Source of the DNA: an uncultured Bacilli bacterium
GTDB taxonomy: Bacteria; Bacillota_I; Bacilli_A; RF39; UBA660
Assembly (NCBI GenBank): GCA_947626095.1
Contig: CANQQV010000002.1
Coordinates: forward strand, 62,001-126,000
Direction of reading: 5' to 3'
DNA: 64,000 nt
The notes under the pieces were generated by a model. It searched no databases. It saw only the letters and a list, made by a program, of their open reading frames with translations, and had not been told where the DNA came from. The first letter of the stretch is position 1, and every line of letters begins with the position of its first letter. Positions 45,101 through 53,823 of this stretch are shown in pieces. Both the position numbers and the translations under genes were made by a program.

Positions 45101-47335
45101 TAAGTTAGCAGAGGATTCACTATCGATAGCTGTAATGTTTTGGGGAATATCACGAATATTGAAAGCTGTTTTACCTTCAAGGTATGGAAGCCATTCTGGG
45201 TGGTTATTGATATTTTTTAGAGTTAAACTACCGGCATAAAAATAACTTTTTAAGTCACTTGGAGCATCAGAGCTTAAGAATAATTCAGGGTATAGTTGTT
45301 TAAAGCTGGCTGGTAGATTTTCATCGTAAATAGAATCGAAAACACTCCAACTTTGTTTTAATTTTTCTATTAATGTATCATGAATCTTTTCTGTTATAAG
45401 ATTATCTAATTCAGCAAGATTTAAATCATTAAAAGAATTAATATTTATTGAAAGGCCATTTAATAAATTTCCGTATGACAAAATATATTCAATCATTTTA
45501 TCTTTGGCACCGATAGAATATAAATAATCAGTTAAGTTCATATACTTGTCAGGTGTTGAAATTACTGGGCAGGCATTGGCAAATATATTGCGTAAATCAA
45601 CATTTTTTAAATAATTTTGCCATTCAGGATTCATTCTCATTTGTTGAAATGATAAATTATTGGCATAGTAAAGGTTTTTTAAATCTTCTGGAGCATCAGA
45701 ACTAAGGAATATTTCAGGATGTTCTTTTTTAAATAAATCAGGGACAGTTTCAATAGCTTTAACTTTATTATTATAATATTGAGTGCGAATAGATGTAATA
45801 AATAAGTTAGTTAAACGGTTAAGAAATTCTTCATATGTTGCTGGTGGTTCCTCAACATTATAAGTATAATAACGAGCAAAAACATTTAAGTTATCACCTA
45901 ATGGACCATATTCTTTTGCAAAACGGATAAGATTTTTAAGACCTAGAGCTTCTATTAGACGTTTATCACTAACGTTTAGAAAGGTTTCAGAAGTTATTAA
46001 AGGGATATATTCATCGCTAAGAATGTTAGTAGACTCTAAATATATGCCAAGTTTTTGAAGCCATTCAGGGTATGATGCACTATCAAAGACAGAGGGATCA
46101 TTAGTTTTAACAAAAGTTAAATTGTCGTTATTATAGTAACGTTGAACGATTGTTAAATAAAAAAGATCTTTTATGTTATAGATTTCGTTATTTTCACGAG
46201 CACTATTTATCTTTTTATTTAATGAGCTGTAAAAGTCGAAATCTTGGCCAATATCAAAAGGTAAAAAATTATTTGTAAAAAGAAATGGCGCTTCATTAAT
46301 GATGGCGAGAAAATTTTCAGCACCAATTAAATTTTTAATATCTTGTAATGAATGATTTAAATGATTAAGGAAGTTGCCTTTACCAAAAACATTATAGTGA
46401 TTGACATAGTCGGCCAACGTTAATTGGTTATGAGTAAATCTTTCATAAACATCTTCAGGTAATTCGTCTTTAGAAATAAACAAATTAGGATATTTATTTC
46501 TAAAACGATTACTAAAATTATAGATATCAAGATAAGATGTACTAGTTACTAATTGAGCAATATATTCATCTACCCTATCCATCATTAAAGGGATTGGCTC
46601 TATTTTTAGAATTTCCATTATTTGTTCTTTATTAATTTCTTGACCGAAATTACTATATTTTATATTATTAATAACAATTGATAGTTCGTTAATATACTCA
46701 GGATTAATTTTATATACTTTGACGGATTTAGTTAAACCTAGATAATCAGAAATGTTGGTTAAAAGACGATTGTCATTGCTTTGATAATTTAAGATACTAT
46801 TACGTTTTTTGGCAGATAATTCATTTAGTTGTTCATCACTTAAATTAAGTAAGTCACTGATTTCTAGGGTTGAAGTAACATATTTTTTTTCAAATTCGCG
46901 ATCAAATAAAGAAGATAAGAAAAGATCAGGATGTTCTTTAACAATTTGTTCATCAAAGTTATCGCGAAGTAAGTTGGAATAGGCATATTCAACATTACGA
47001 ATATTGCAACCTTTAAGGTTAACTCCGTAAGGAGACTCAATACTATCAATTACTCTAAAGTCAATATTAGCATGAGTAGCTGATAAATCTAAAGGACTAT
47101 CAAGAGAAACAAGGGAAACGTTTTCCCATTCTTCAAATGGAATATCACTTAAATCATAACTTATTAATTCTTGACAAATTTTTAAGACATCGGCACCATA
47201 TTCTCTGATAAATTGTTCGTTATCACTTTCATATAATTCTTTGTGTTCTTCAGAACTAATTTCAAATTGTTTAATAGCTGCAAAATACTGTTCTTTTAAC
47301 TCTCTAAATTTTGCTAAAGTTAGTTTTTCTCGCAT
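42176..47335 (-). CDS. Giant cytoplasmic repeat protein of unknown function
   Basis: 1719 residues, no signal peptide or membrane segment. The first two thirds consist of repeats of about 127-147 residues, each opening with a P-x-x-F/L-K-x-x-x-P-E/D-L/I-F-L-S-S-D/N-A-P-x-D/E-L-K pattern and ending HPEWLPYL; clear copies begin near residues 135, 285, 540, 685, 825 and 955. A separate C-terminal region (about 1300-1560) has a Cys-Cys pair in GTLSDCCQEIDNWAELDMEH followed by GRLFVIRDEHGKIAAQSWVWRN, vaguely like PcfJ or GNAT-type cores. Has its own promoter. Function unknown; it looks like a large scaffold with a catalytic-like end. Confidence 0.8.
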   Translation of the reverse strand: MREKLTLAKFRELKEQYFAAIKQFEISSEEHKELYESDNEQFIREYGADVLKICQELISYDLSDIPFEEWENVSLVSLDSPLDLSATHANIDFRVIDSIESPYGVNLKGCNIRNVEYAYSNLLRDNFDEQIVKEHPDLFLSSLFDREFEKKYVTSTLEISDLLNLSDEQLNELSAKKRNSILNYQSNDNRLLTNISDYLGLTKSVKVYKINPEYINELSIVINNIKYSNFGQEINKEQIMEILKIEPIPLMMDRVDEYIAQLVTSTSYLDIYNFSNRFRNKYPNLFISKDELPEDVYERFTHNQLTLADYVNHYNVFGKGNFLNHLNHSLQDIKNLIGAENFLAIINEAPFLFTNNFLPFDIGQDFDFYSSLNKKINSARENNEIYNIKDLFYLTIVQRYYNNDNLTFVKTNDPSVFDSASYPEWLQKLGIYLESTNILSDEYIPLITSETFLNVSDKRLIEALGLKNLIRFAKEYGPLGDNLNVFARYYTYNVEEPPATYEEFLNRLTNLFITSIRTQYYNNKVKAIETVPDLFKKEHPEIFLSSDAPEDLKNLYYANNLSFQQMRMNPEWQNYLKNVDLRNIFANACPVISTPDKYMNLTDYLYSIGAKDKMIEYILSYGNLLNGLSININSFNDLNLAELDNLITEKIHDTLIEKLKQSWSVFDSIYDENLPASFKQLYPELFLSSDAPSDLKSYFYAGSLTLKNINNHPEWLPYLEGKTAFNIRDIPQNITAIDSESSANLPDSNFNLTEIYIKNYGLKSYLDFLLPYSSVINLFKKLNVDLKDTSKEGIESSIEQGLYNVIVNNAFSFAEDFPESFKQKYPDIFLSSNAPQELKDKYYARTLNYSDFYHYPEYYTYLQHIKFSLAFKGVRITNNYLNFIPDDIAYQLITTFGNYIAEDSKVLDSLKDLKTLDQATILNIKDQLINLIKNGQITYDEDVPQFIKQEIPHMFLASNAPDDLKKYYYKNVNYSISFTVLKAHPEWLPFLQNKSILPFYYNTPRIREKELIEFIDHIGGEQQFLKLGLQKPKDVDYMISHNKLDLLEKWYLKTGKKFIPDYVVMETLPFADADKFLAHGKSWSLLMRSGNYRNTPEGVDALIKLAYSFGIFEGDSQAEKRLISIISNLPRNLNSTDQNTIFQMEETILKSFTNPEENRNNMLIGLPEYKKLREVMQKEGFSNAENQPVLPFIFRANENNQYHLILNEQQYPETAKWVRNFMEANNVRGMITPQIAHSLFGSFTLKYDRDFREFLLKNLDEILDNPEYMTYVAAIQKQFDRIKIDNSNRVLTLKLAVDYVQSNKYSNVETGNEDLSRVSAIAGYSQAEFDILQQIFNYGKLRTFSSIPRISSSKDEYTYEIPRLMDAFPIAAGTLSDCCQEIDNWAELDMEHSMTSKHGRLFVIRDEHGKIAAQSWVWRNQNLLCFDNIEVPDKAFERAIQEKHLTKEQFAQIIFDIYVKAAEELIAADEQVYRQLLEEGKITEEQYNSLKLSKITVGLGHNDIATAINKNAIKDQAQPKLPPKYEAPVPLKKELYLTDSRMQYILSEKEGHIKPTDSETLSIHYDEYEEYNKDNIDYTAIKTLKHLEIASSKRENYQLNCNIEDEENAFSELAYNYGVREEGLRLIITPNFAIIYEETPTNINILDLLANTQVNLSNEVKDVSKEVYLQMKLAFLQLLNKGKKIDTSRMLTDVTSLYNDIDSLNTDFTKERGISHGAK

Positions 47336-47363
47336 AATGAATACCTCTTCTACTCTATAATTA

Positions 47364-47392
47364 ATTATAACATAAATAAAATAATATCTAAA
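47364..47392 (-). promoter_or_regulatory. Promoter of the giant repeat protein operon
   Basis: Minus strand: TTTAGA (47387-47392), 17-base spacer, TATAAT (47364-47369) preceded by TATGT, an extended -10 of the Gram-positive TRTGn type. Confidence 0.75.
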
Positions 47393-47404
47393 AATTAAAT
47401 AAGA

Positions 47405-47435
47405 TATTAAAAAAACTAGTAATTAACTAGTTTTT
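47405..47435 (-). terminator. Terminator of the transglutaminase-like gene
   Basis: 10-bp perfect stem AAAAACTAGT / ACTAGTTTTT (47411-47420, 47426-47435), loop of 5, T-rich tail on the minus strand; it overlaps the stop codon. Confidence 0.8.
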
Positions 47436-49584
47436 AGTGACCAAGTTTTGGTGAATCCTGATTGGGAGTACCAAAGGCTAATTTACCAGCATATCCCATT
47501 GAATATAGAGGTTCTGGTAAAGATTTTTGTTTTGTAATACCTAAAGATTGTAAAAATAATTGATTAATAAATTGGACTTGATATGGAGTTCTAAATAAGG
47601 AAACAAGAATATCTTGATTATAGCTATAATGATGTAAATCATCAATATTTCTAAATAATCCAACGGTATCTATAACTCCCTTATCACGACATTCCTTAAT
47701 TAATTCTTGACAAATTATATTATATAAAGTTTCAGCTGATTTATTAAAAGCATAATTCATTCCAGGACGTTGATCAGAGTAATAATATTTAATTCCAGCT
47801 GATGAAAGCCATAAGTTAGCAAATAAAGCTTTGGCAAAAAGTTTTTTATCAGTTACTATGTGTCCAGTTTTGATATCAGCTATTTTGTATTTAGAAGTAT
47901 CAGTTTCTAGAGGGTCATCTGAATCAACATAAATCTCATATTTAGATGCTAAGTCTTTTAATTCAGCAAAAGTAGGGATATTAATTCTATTCTTTTTATT
48001 TTCTAGAACTTCAAGTTCAACTCGTTTATTTGTACTAAAGTAGTCAATTAAGTCAGGATCAACTACACGATAGCCATTTGCATCATAATAACCAATATAG
48101 CCCCCAGATTCACCTACTTTACGATCGAGTCTTTCACGACTTAAATATTCATCTACCATATCTTGACGATTGTCATTAAAGAAGTTTCTTTCAGTATAAA
48201 TAGTATTTCTTTTTAATACTTCATTGCTACCTTCTTTAACAAGTTCAAAAATGTCATAATGCATTACATCAACGCCACAAATTTTATATGGTTTATTTAA
48301 CATTCTTTGAGCAATAAAGACACTGCCATCACTTCTTTTATATCTTCTAGTTGGATAAATAAACATCTTTTGTTTTTCTTGAGGCTTATCAATTTCTTTG
48401 ACACTAGTAACTAAATCTAGATTTTCATTTAAATCTTCATTAATAGTGTTTTTACTTGCTTTACCAATATAATAAGTTCTTTGAGCAAGTGAGTCTGCAA
48501 TATTTTCTGGAGAAAATAAAATGTTAACAAGTGTATTTTCGAAATTTAAAGGAATATGTTCATTAAATCTTTGACGATTAATTAAATCAGTAACATTAGT
48601 TTCACTATATAGGATTAATGGTAATTCTCTCTTTCCATCTTTAGTTATATTTACGTAATAGTAACGATAATAATTTGTACCATCGAATGTATTATTGCCA
48701 ATTTGCGCTACAATAAATTTGGTACCATCTTTTCGTTTTCCATAATAGGTAGTATTTTTATAGTTTCTTGATCTATTGGCGCCAGTTTGACTAAGAAGCA
48801 TTTTAATTAGTTGAGGATCAAGTTGAGATAAGGTATGCTCATAATCTTGAGTTTTTTCGCCTGGAGCAGGATGATGGCAACGGCTAAATTTTTTAACGTC
48901 TTGACAAAGCCAGTCAAAACTATTATATTTTCCAGATCTAAAAGTTGTATTGTCCCATGTTAAATCAATTGGATATTTTTTACCGTCAATAGTTACAATA
49001 TTCCAAGCATGACCTGATGTTTCTTGACTTTTAACTCCTCCTCTAGCATATTCACATTCAATATTATGGCGATCCATAAATTCTTTAAAAATAACAGCAT
49101 AACCAGCACAAACAGTTTGTCTAGTAATTAACCCTCTTAAACTTCTAATTTCACTAGAAGCTTTTTGTTCATATTTAGGATCATACATGATTCCAGTCTT
49201 TAATCTATCATATATGTAGATTATTTTTTGAATGTCTGACCAATTTTTATTAATTCCTGACTCGATTTTTTCCATTTGCTCTAATATTTTTATAGTTTCA
49301 TTTCTGGTATAAATAACAGAATTATAATAATAATCTTCTAATGATTCGGTTTTAAAACTGCATCCTTTATATCTTTCAAGTCTATCCTTATCATAGCTAC
49401 CAGCAATTCTAATTGCGACATTTGGGTTTAACTGTCTTATCATAGAAGAAGTTATTCCTTTAGTATTTTGAATTTCAACTAAAATAGGCGAATTGGGGTA
49501 TTGACGACAAACATTATTAATACGGTTAATATCTAGGGGTTCATTTAAAGCAAATGTAATTTTATACAGATAATCATATTTCAT
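47434..49584 (-). CDS. Transglutaminase-like (papain-fold) protein
   Basis: 716 residues, no signal peptide. A transglutaminase-like domain (about 110-215) has all three catalytic residues: Cys in TVCAGYAVIFKEFM (near 156), His in SGHAWNIVTIDG (near 193) and Asp in YPIDLTWD (near 205). The remaining 500 residues are beta-rich with repeated short motifs (TYYGKRKDGTKFIVAQ, PTRRYKRSDGSVFIAQ), seemingly two related segments. Such domains act as peptidases or cross-linkers in the cytoplasm or as toxins. The start (49584) overlaps the LRR gene end by 11 bases; GGTGAG precedes it. Confidence 0.8.
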   Translation of the reverse strand: MKYDYLYKITFALNEPLDINRINNVCRQYPNSPILVEIQNTKGITSSMIRQLNPNVAIRIAGSYDKDRLERYKGCSFKTESLEDYYYNSVIYTRNETIKILEQMEKIESGINKNWSDIQKIIYIYDRLKTGIMYDPKYEQKASSEIRSLRGLITRQTVCAGYAVIFKEFMDRHNIECEYARGGVKSQETSGHAWNIVTIDGKKYPIDLTWDNTTFRSGKYNSFDWLCQDVKKFSRCHHPAPGEKTQDYEHTLSQLDPQLIKMLLSQTGANRSRNYKNTTYYGKRKDGTKFIVAQIGNNTFDGTNYYRYYYVNITKDGKRELPLILYSETNVTDLINRQRFNEHIPLNFENTLVNILFSPENIADSLAQRTYYIGKASKNTINEDLNENLDLVTSVKEIDKPQEKQKMFIYPTRRYKRSDGSVFIAQRMLNKPYKICGVDVMHYDIFELVKEGSNEVLKRNTIYTERNFFNDNRQDMVDEYLSRERLDRKVGESGGYIGYYDANGYRVVDPDLIDYFSTNKRVELEVLENKKNRINIPTFAELKDLASKYEIYVDSDDPLETDTSKYKIADIKTGHIVTDKKLFAKALFANLWLSSAGIKYYYSDQRPGMNYAFNKSAETLYNIICQELIKECRDKGVIDTVGLFRNIDDLHHYSYNQDILVSLFRTPYQVQFINQLFLQSLGITKQKSLPEPLYSMGYAGKLAFGTPNQDSPKLGH

Positions 49585-50275
49585 TATACTCACCAGCGAA
49601 TTCTACCATATTTTCGTTTAAAACTAAAATATCTTTTTTTAGCAAATTATTAAATAATTCTTTGTTATTGTTATATTGTTTTTCATCGATACTTAATCTT
49701 TTTAATTTTAATAAACTATTTAAGAAATTAAAATCATGAATATTAGTGTTATCGATATATAATTCTTCTAATGATTTAATATTTATATCATCGCAATTGG
49801 TAATGTTAGAATAAGATAATTGTAGATATTTTAAATTGGTTAAAGAGTTGATTATAGCAATAGGTATTTCACCATTAATAATCGTTAGTTTTTCAAGATT
49901 TTTAAAAAGTTTTAAAAAAGAATAATTATTGATGCGACAATTAACAAGGGATAATGAATTTAATTTCAAAGATGCAATTAAGTCAGCATTTTCAAAATCA
50001 CAGTTTTCAAAAGTAAAATCATTTAAAGAGTTTAATTTTAAAAAAATATTATAATTATCATTAAAAATATGACCATTTCTAATAGTGATAGTTGTTAAGT
50101 TAGGAAACTTTAATAATTCTTCTAAAAAATTAAGATCGCTTTCGTTATTATAATCAATTACTACTTCAGTTATTTTAGCTAGTTCTTCTTTGGTAAAACT
50201 ATTATCTAGTTTATCTAGTTTAAACATTGCATAATCTGCTAAGTTAGAATTTTCAATACTAATTAAATCTTCCAT
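49574..50275 (-). CDS. Leucine-rich-repeat protein
   Basis: 233 residues, soluble, with about seven irregular LRR units of 20-24 residues (LNSLSLVNCRINNYSFLKLFKNLEKLTIING, LTNLKYLQLSYSNITNCDDI, LEELYIDNTNIHDFNFL). Asn-rich, as expected in this genome. No signal peptide, so a cytoplasmic protein-binding module. Its end overlaps the transglutaminase-like gene by 11 bases; the two are coupled. Confidence 0.8.
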   Translation of the reverse strand: MEDLISIENSNLADYAMFKLDKLDNSFTKEELAKITEVVIDYNNESDLNFLEELLKFPNLTTITIRNGHIFNDNYNIFLKLNSLNDFTFENCDFENADLIASLKLNSLSLVNCRINNYSFLKLFKNLEKLTIINGEIPIAIINSLTNLKYLQLSYSNITNCDDINIKSLEELYIDNTNIHDFNFLNSLLKLKRLSIDEKQYNNNKELFNNLLKKDILVLNENMVEFAGEYNEI

Positions 50276-50348
50276 ATTATCACTTCTCTCAATATAAATA
50301 TACTATAGATTATGGTATTTGAGGGGTTTTATTTAATGAGCTTTACAT

Positions 50349-50375
50349 ATAAAAAGATGACTTAATAGTCACCTT
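50349..50375 (-). terminator. Terminator of gpmI
   Basis: Arms AAAGATGACT and AGTCACCTT (50353-50362, 50367-50375; one G-U pair) with T-rich flanks on the minus strand, directly at the gpmI stop codon. Confidence 0.65.
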
Positions 50376-51881
50376 CTATTTAATTAGTGAATTACCATTT
50401 ATTTCGACTGGTATAGGTAGTTCTAGTAAACTTAACATGGTTGGAGCAATATCAGATAGTTTACCATCACTTTTTAGTTCAAGACCTTTTTTGGTAACAA
50501 TAAACGGAACTTTATTAGTAGTATGAGTTGTATATGGTGAACCATCTTCATTAATCATAACATCACAGTTACCATGATCAGCAGTAATAATTAGAGTTCC
50601 TTCTTTTTCTTCTACTTTCGCATATAATCTTTTTAAACAAGTATCTAAGAATTCAACAGCTTTAACAGCAGCATCATAAACGCCAGTATGACCTACCATA
50701 TCACCATTAGCATAGTTTAAGATAACAACATCTAAATAGTCTTTATCTAGTTCAGCTAATAGTTTATCAGTTACTTCTTCCGCACTCATTTCTGGTTTTA
50801 AATCATAAGTAGCGACTTTTGGTGAATTAACTAAAATACGTTTTGAATTTTTAAGTTCAATTTCTTTACCACCATCAAAGAAGTAAGTAACATGGGCATA
50901 CTTTTCGGTTTCCGCAATACGTAATTGATTTAAACCTAAAGAGTCTATATAAGCACCAAATGGGTTATCTAAATTTTGATAAGCGAAAGCAGTTAAACCA
51001 TGAACTGATTCATTTATTGCCATCATTGATACTAGTTTAATATTATTAAATTTAGTAACAGGCATTTCATTAAAGTCAGGATTAGTTAAAGCTGTACACA
51101 TTTCACGTAGACGATCAGGGCGATAGTTAAAGACAATAATACCATCGTTTTCTTCAATCTTACCATCATTTAAAACAGTAGGAATTATAAATTCATCAGT
51201 TACATCTTTAGCATAAGAATTAGTAAATAATTCTTCAGGCGTATTAGCATGTTCGCCAATACCATAGACAATAGCATCATAAGCAATCTTTAAGCGATCA
51301 TAATTGTTATCACGATCCATACCATAATAACGACCACCAATTGTAATTATTTTACCAATGTTATCAGCTTTAATTTTATCTTCTAATTTTTTTACATAAT
51401 CTTTACCACTATGGATATCAGTATCTCTTCCATCAGTAAATAAATGGAAATATAGTTCTTTAATACCATTTTCTTTACACATATCAATTACAGCATTTAA
51501 GTGTCTAGTATGAGAGTGAATTCCCCCATCACTAATTAAACCCATAACGTGTAATTTAGAATTGTTTTCTTTGGTATGATTAATAACTTTTAAGATATTT
51601 TCATTAGAAAAGAATTCTTTAGTTTCAATAGCGTTATTAATTAGTTCTAATGGTTGGTAGACGATTCTTCCAGCACCAATATTCATGTGACCAACTTCAC
51701 TATTACCCATTTGGCCTTCTGGTAAACCAACTAATTTACCAGAAGCTTCTAAAATAGTATGAGGATAGTTATTCCATAAATAATCAAAGGTTTCTTTATG
51801 CGCATTTTTAAATGCATTACCTTTAGTTTCTTCTCTTAGACCACAACCATCTAAGATACATAAGACAAGAGGTTTTTTCAT
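50376..51881 (-). CDS. gpmI: Cofactor-independent phosphoglycerate mutase
   Basis: 501 residues, standard length. LCILDGCGLREETKGNAF, LVGLPEGQMGNSEVGHMNIGAGR with catalytic Ser in GNSEVGH, LFTDGRDTDIHSG, GRYYGMDRDNNYDR, and metal ligands in YANGDMVGHTG and ITADHGNCDVM and TTHTTNKVP. It needs two Mn2+ ions to convert 3- to 2-phosphoglycerate. It starts 14 bases after a CobW metallochaperone gene, hinting at metal supply to this enzyme. Confidence 0.98.
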   Translation of the reverse strand: MKKPLVLCILDGCGLREETKGNAFKNAHKETFDYLWNNYPHTILEASGKLVGLPEGQMGNSEVGHMNIGAGRIVYQPLELINNAIETKEFFSNENILKVINHTKENNSKLHVMGLISDGGIHSHTRHLNAVIDMCKENGIKELYFHLFTDGRDTDIHSGKDYVKKLEDKIKADNIGKIITIGGRYYGMDRDNNYDRLKIAYDAIVYGIGEHANTPEELFTNSYAKDVTDEFIIPTVLNDGKIEENDGIIVFNYRPDRLREMCTALTNPDFNEMPVTKFNNIKLVSMMAINESVHGLTAFAYQNLDNPFGAYIDSLGLNQLRIAETEKYAHVTYFFDGGKEIELKNSKRILVNSPKVATYDLKPEMSAEEVTDKLLAELDKDYLDVVILNYANGDMVGHTGVYDAAVKAVEFLDTCLKRLYAKVEEKEGTLIITADHGNCDVMINEDGSPYTTHTTNKVPFIVTKKGLELKSDGKLSDIAPTMLSLLELPIPVEINGNSLIK

Positions 51882-51895
51882 TTCAATTCTCCTTT

Positions 51896-53086
51896 TTATA
51901 TTTCATCTAATTCTTTAGATATTTCTTCTTTAGATATACCTTTACCAATAAAGACTAATTTAACCATACGGTCACCATAGAATGGATCCCAGTCTTTTTG
52001 TAAATCGGGATTAGCAGCTAAAACTTCTTTTTGGAGTTTTGGAGATTCAGCCGCTAACCACAAACCAGCTTCGCCAATATTTTTTAAAGTACCAGCTTGT
52101 TCAAACATATAGGACATATCTTTATCATCATCAAAGTATGTAATACCTTTAACTCTAATTATTTTTTTAGGCCAAGCTTTACCAGCATAGTCATAGAATT
52201 TTTTACGATTCATTGGTTCACGACGATAATAAACAAAGGTATTAATACCGTATTCTTCGACTTCACCATGGTCATGATCATGATGATGGTCGTGGTGATG
52301 TTCATGTTCTTCATGTTCATGGTGATGTTCATGTTCTTCGTGTTCTTCTTCATTATCATCTTTATCTAGTTCACTATACCATCCTGATGAAGTAGCCGCT
52401 TTTTCAAAATTAAATTTTTTGGTAGCTAAGATTTCTTTTAAATCAACTTTAGAATAATTAGTTTCGATAATATCAGCTTTAGGTTGTAAAGCTTTAATAA
52501 CATCTTTAAGACTTGCTAAATCTTTTTTAGATACTTCATCAACTTTATTTAAGATAATAGTGTCACAGAATTCAATTTGATGAATTACTAAGTTTTCGAT
52601 ATCTTCATCATCGATATGATCGTTTAGTAAGTCACCACCAGCATTAAATTCATCACTCATACGTTTAGCATCAACAACGGAGACAATAGAATCTAAGTAA
52701 CATAGTTTGGGCATTTTATATTCATCATAAGCATCTTCTAAAGCACAAATAGTTTGGGCGATAGGAATAGGTTCACAAATACCACTAGCTTCGATAATAA
52801 TATAGTCAAACTTTTTAGTTTCGATAATATCTTGAATTTGTTTTAATAAATCAGCATTTAAAGTACAACAGATACAGCCGTTTTGTAAAGCAACTAAAGA
52901 GTCATCTTTACCACTAACTACTCCACCCTTTTCAATTAGGTTGGCATCAATATTTACTTCTCCAATATCATTGACAATAACTGCTATTTTATATCCTTCT
53001 TGGTTATTTAGAATATGATTTAAAAGGGTTGTTTTACCACTACCTAAATAACCAGTTAATAATGTAATAGGAATACTTTTTTGCAT
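51896..53086 (-). CDS. CobW/G3E-family GTPase metallochaperone with His-rich loop
   Basis: 396 residues. P-loop TGYLGSGKTTLLN at the N terminus, NDIGEVNID, the CxCC metal motif NGCICC (Cys71-Cys74), EASGICEP and a CobW C-terminal domain (KFYDYAGKAWPKKIIRVKG). A stretch of about 30 residues rich in His, Glu and Asp (about 255-285) lies before the C-terminal domain and could store metal. These proteins hand Zn2+ or other metals to client enzymes under GTP control. The ATG at 53086 has GAGTGATTAAG ahead; a longer reading from 53107 lacks support. First gene of a unit with gpmI. Confidence 0.93.
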   Translation of the reverse strand: MQKSIPITLLTGYLGSGKTTLLNHILNNQEGYKIAVIVNDIGEVNIDANLIEKGGVVSGKDDSLVALQNGCICCTLNADLLKQIQDIIETKKFDYIIIEASGICEPIPIAQTICALEDAYDEYKMPKLCYLDSIVSVVDAKRMSDEFNAGGDLLNDHIDDEDIENLVIHQIEFCDTIILNKVDEVSKKDLASLKDVIKALQPKADIIETNYSKVDLKEILATKKFNFEKAATSSGWYSELDKDDNEEEHEEHEHHHEHEEHEHHHDHHHDHDHGEVEEYGINTFVYYRREPMNRKKFYDYAGKAWPKKIIRVKGITYFDDDKDMSYMFEQAGTLKNIGEAGLWLAAESPKLQKEVLAANPDLQKDWDPFYGDRMVKLVFIGKGISKEEISKELDEI

Positions 53087-53140
53087 CTTAATCACTCTTT
53101 TCTTCACTCACTTATTATATTATTTTTTACTTTTTTTGTA

Positions 53141-53174
53141 CATAGAAAAATTAGAAAGCAATGTTTCTAATTTT
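53141..53174 (-). terminator. Terminator of the acyltransferase gene
   Basis: 11-bp stem AAAATTAGAAA / TTTCTAATTTT (53147-53157, 53164-53174), loop of 6, with a T-rich tail on the minus strand at the stop codon. Confidence 0.75.
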
Positions 53175-53823
53175 AAGCATCTTGACAACGACTATTAAGT
53201 TCTTCTTCTAAAGTACGATTAGTAGCTTTTAAGTTTTCTTTAATAAGCTTTTCAAGTTCTTTAGTAAGTTTTTTATTATATTTTTCTAAGTCGTCGGTAT
53301 CAACAGTAAATGGTTTACCATATCTAATCATTAAGTTTTTACTACGGAATTTATAATCACCAGTTACGGCACAAGGTACAATTGTAGCTTTAGTTTTATG
53401 GGCCATAGAAACGGCACCGAATTTTAAATCTAATAATAAGACGTCGTTGGTTTTATTTCTTGTTCCTTCGGGGAATATACCAATCGCCCCACCATTATTT
53501 AAAACATCTAAAGCAGCAGATTTAGCAGCTTCATCATGAATAGCACGATTAACGGGGATACAACCAACCATTTTAAAGAACCAAGCTAGTTTACCATCAA
53601 AGTATTCTTTTTTAGCCATATAATGAATTACTCTTTTAGTGGCCATGATAGTTAGACATTGATCAAATAAGTGTTTATGATTACTTGTAATAAGAATAGC
53701 TCCTTCTTTAGGAATTAGTTCTTTATTAACGATTTGAGGATTATAGTATAAACGGAATAAAACACGCATGATTGGTGTTAATATTTTGTAACCCGTTTCA
53801 CCTTTAAACTTCTTTTTTGCCAT
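53173..53823 (-). CDS. plsC: 1-acyl-sn-glycerol-3-phosphate acyltransferase (copy B)
   Basis: 216 residues, PlsC/LPLAT fold: catalytic SNHKHLFD (Hx4D), IHYMAKKEYFDGKLAWFFK, GCIPVNR and FPEGTRNKT phosphate-binding loop. It adds the second acyl chain to lysophosphatidate. Its first 20 bases overlap the acyl-CoA synthetase gene end. The second PlsC-like gene two positions upstream differs in sequence, so they are not a recent duplicate. Confidence 0.94.
   Translation of the reverse strand: MAKKKFKGETGYKILTPIMRVLFRLYYNPQIVNKELIPKEGAILITSNHKHLFDQCLTIMATKRVIHYMAKKEYFDGKLAWFFKMVGCIPVNRAIHDEAAKSAALDVLNNGGAIGIFPEGTRNKTNDVLLLDLKFGAVSMAHKTKATIVPCAVTGDYKFRSKNLMIRYGKPFTVDTDDLEKYNKKLTKELEKLIKENLKATNRTLEEELNSRCQDA

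Noticed and set aside
52097-52369. Plus-strand frame rich in Met, Phe and Val
   Set aside because: Mirror of the His/Glu-rich loop of the CobW gene; composition is an artefact of the opposite strand.
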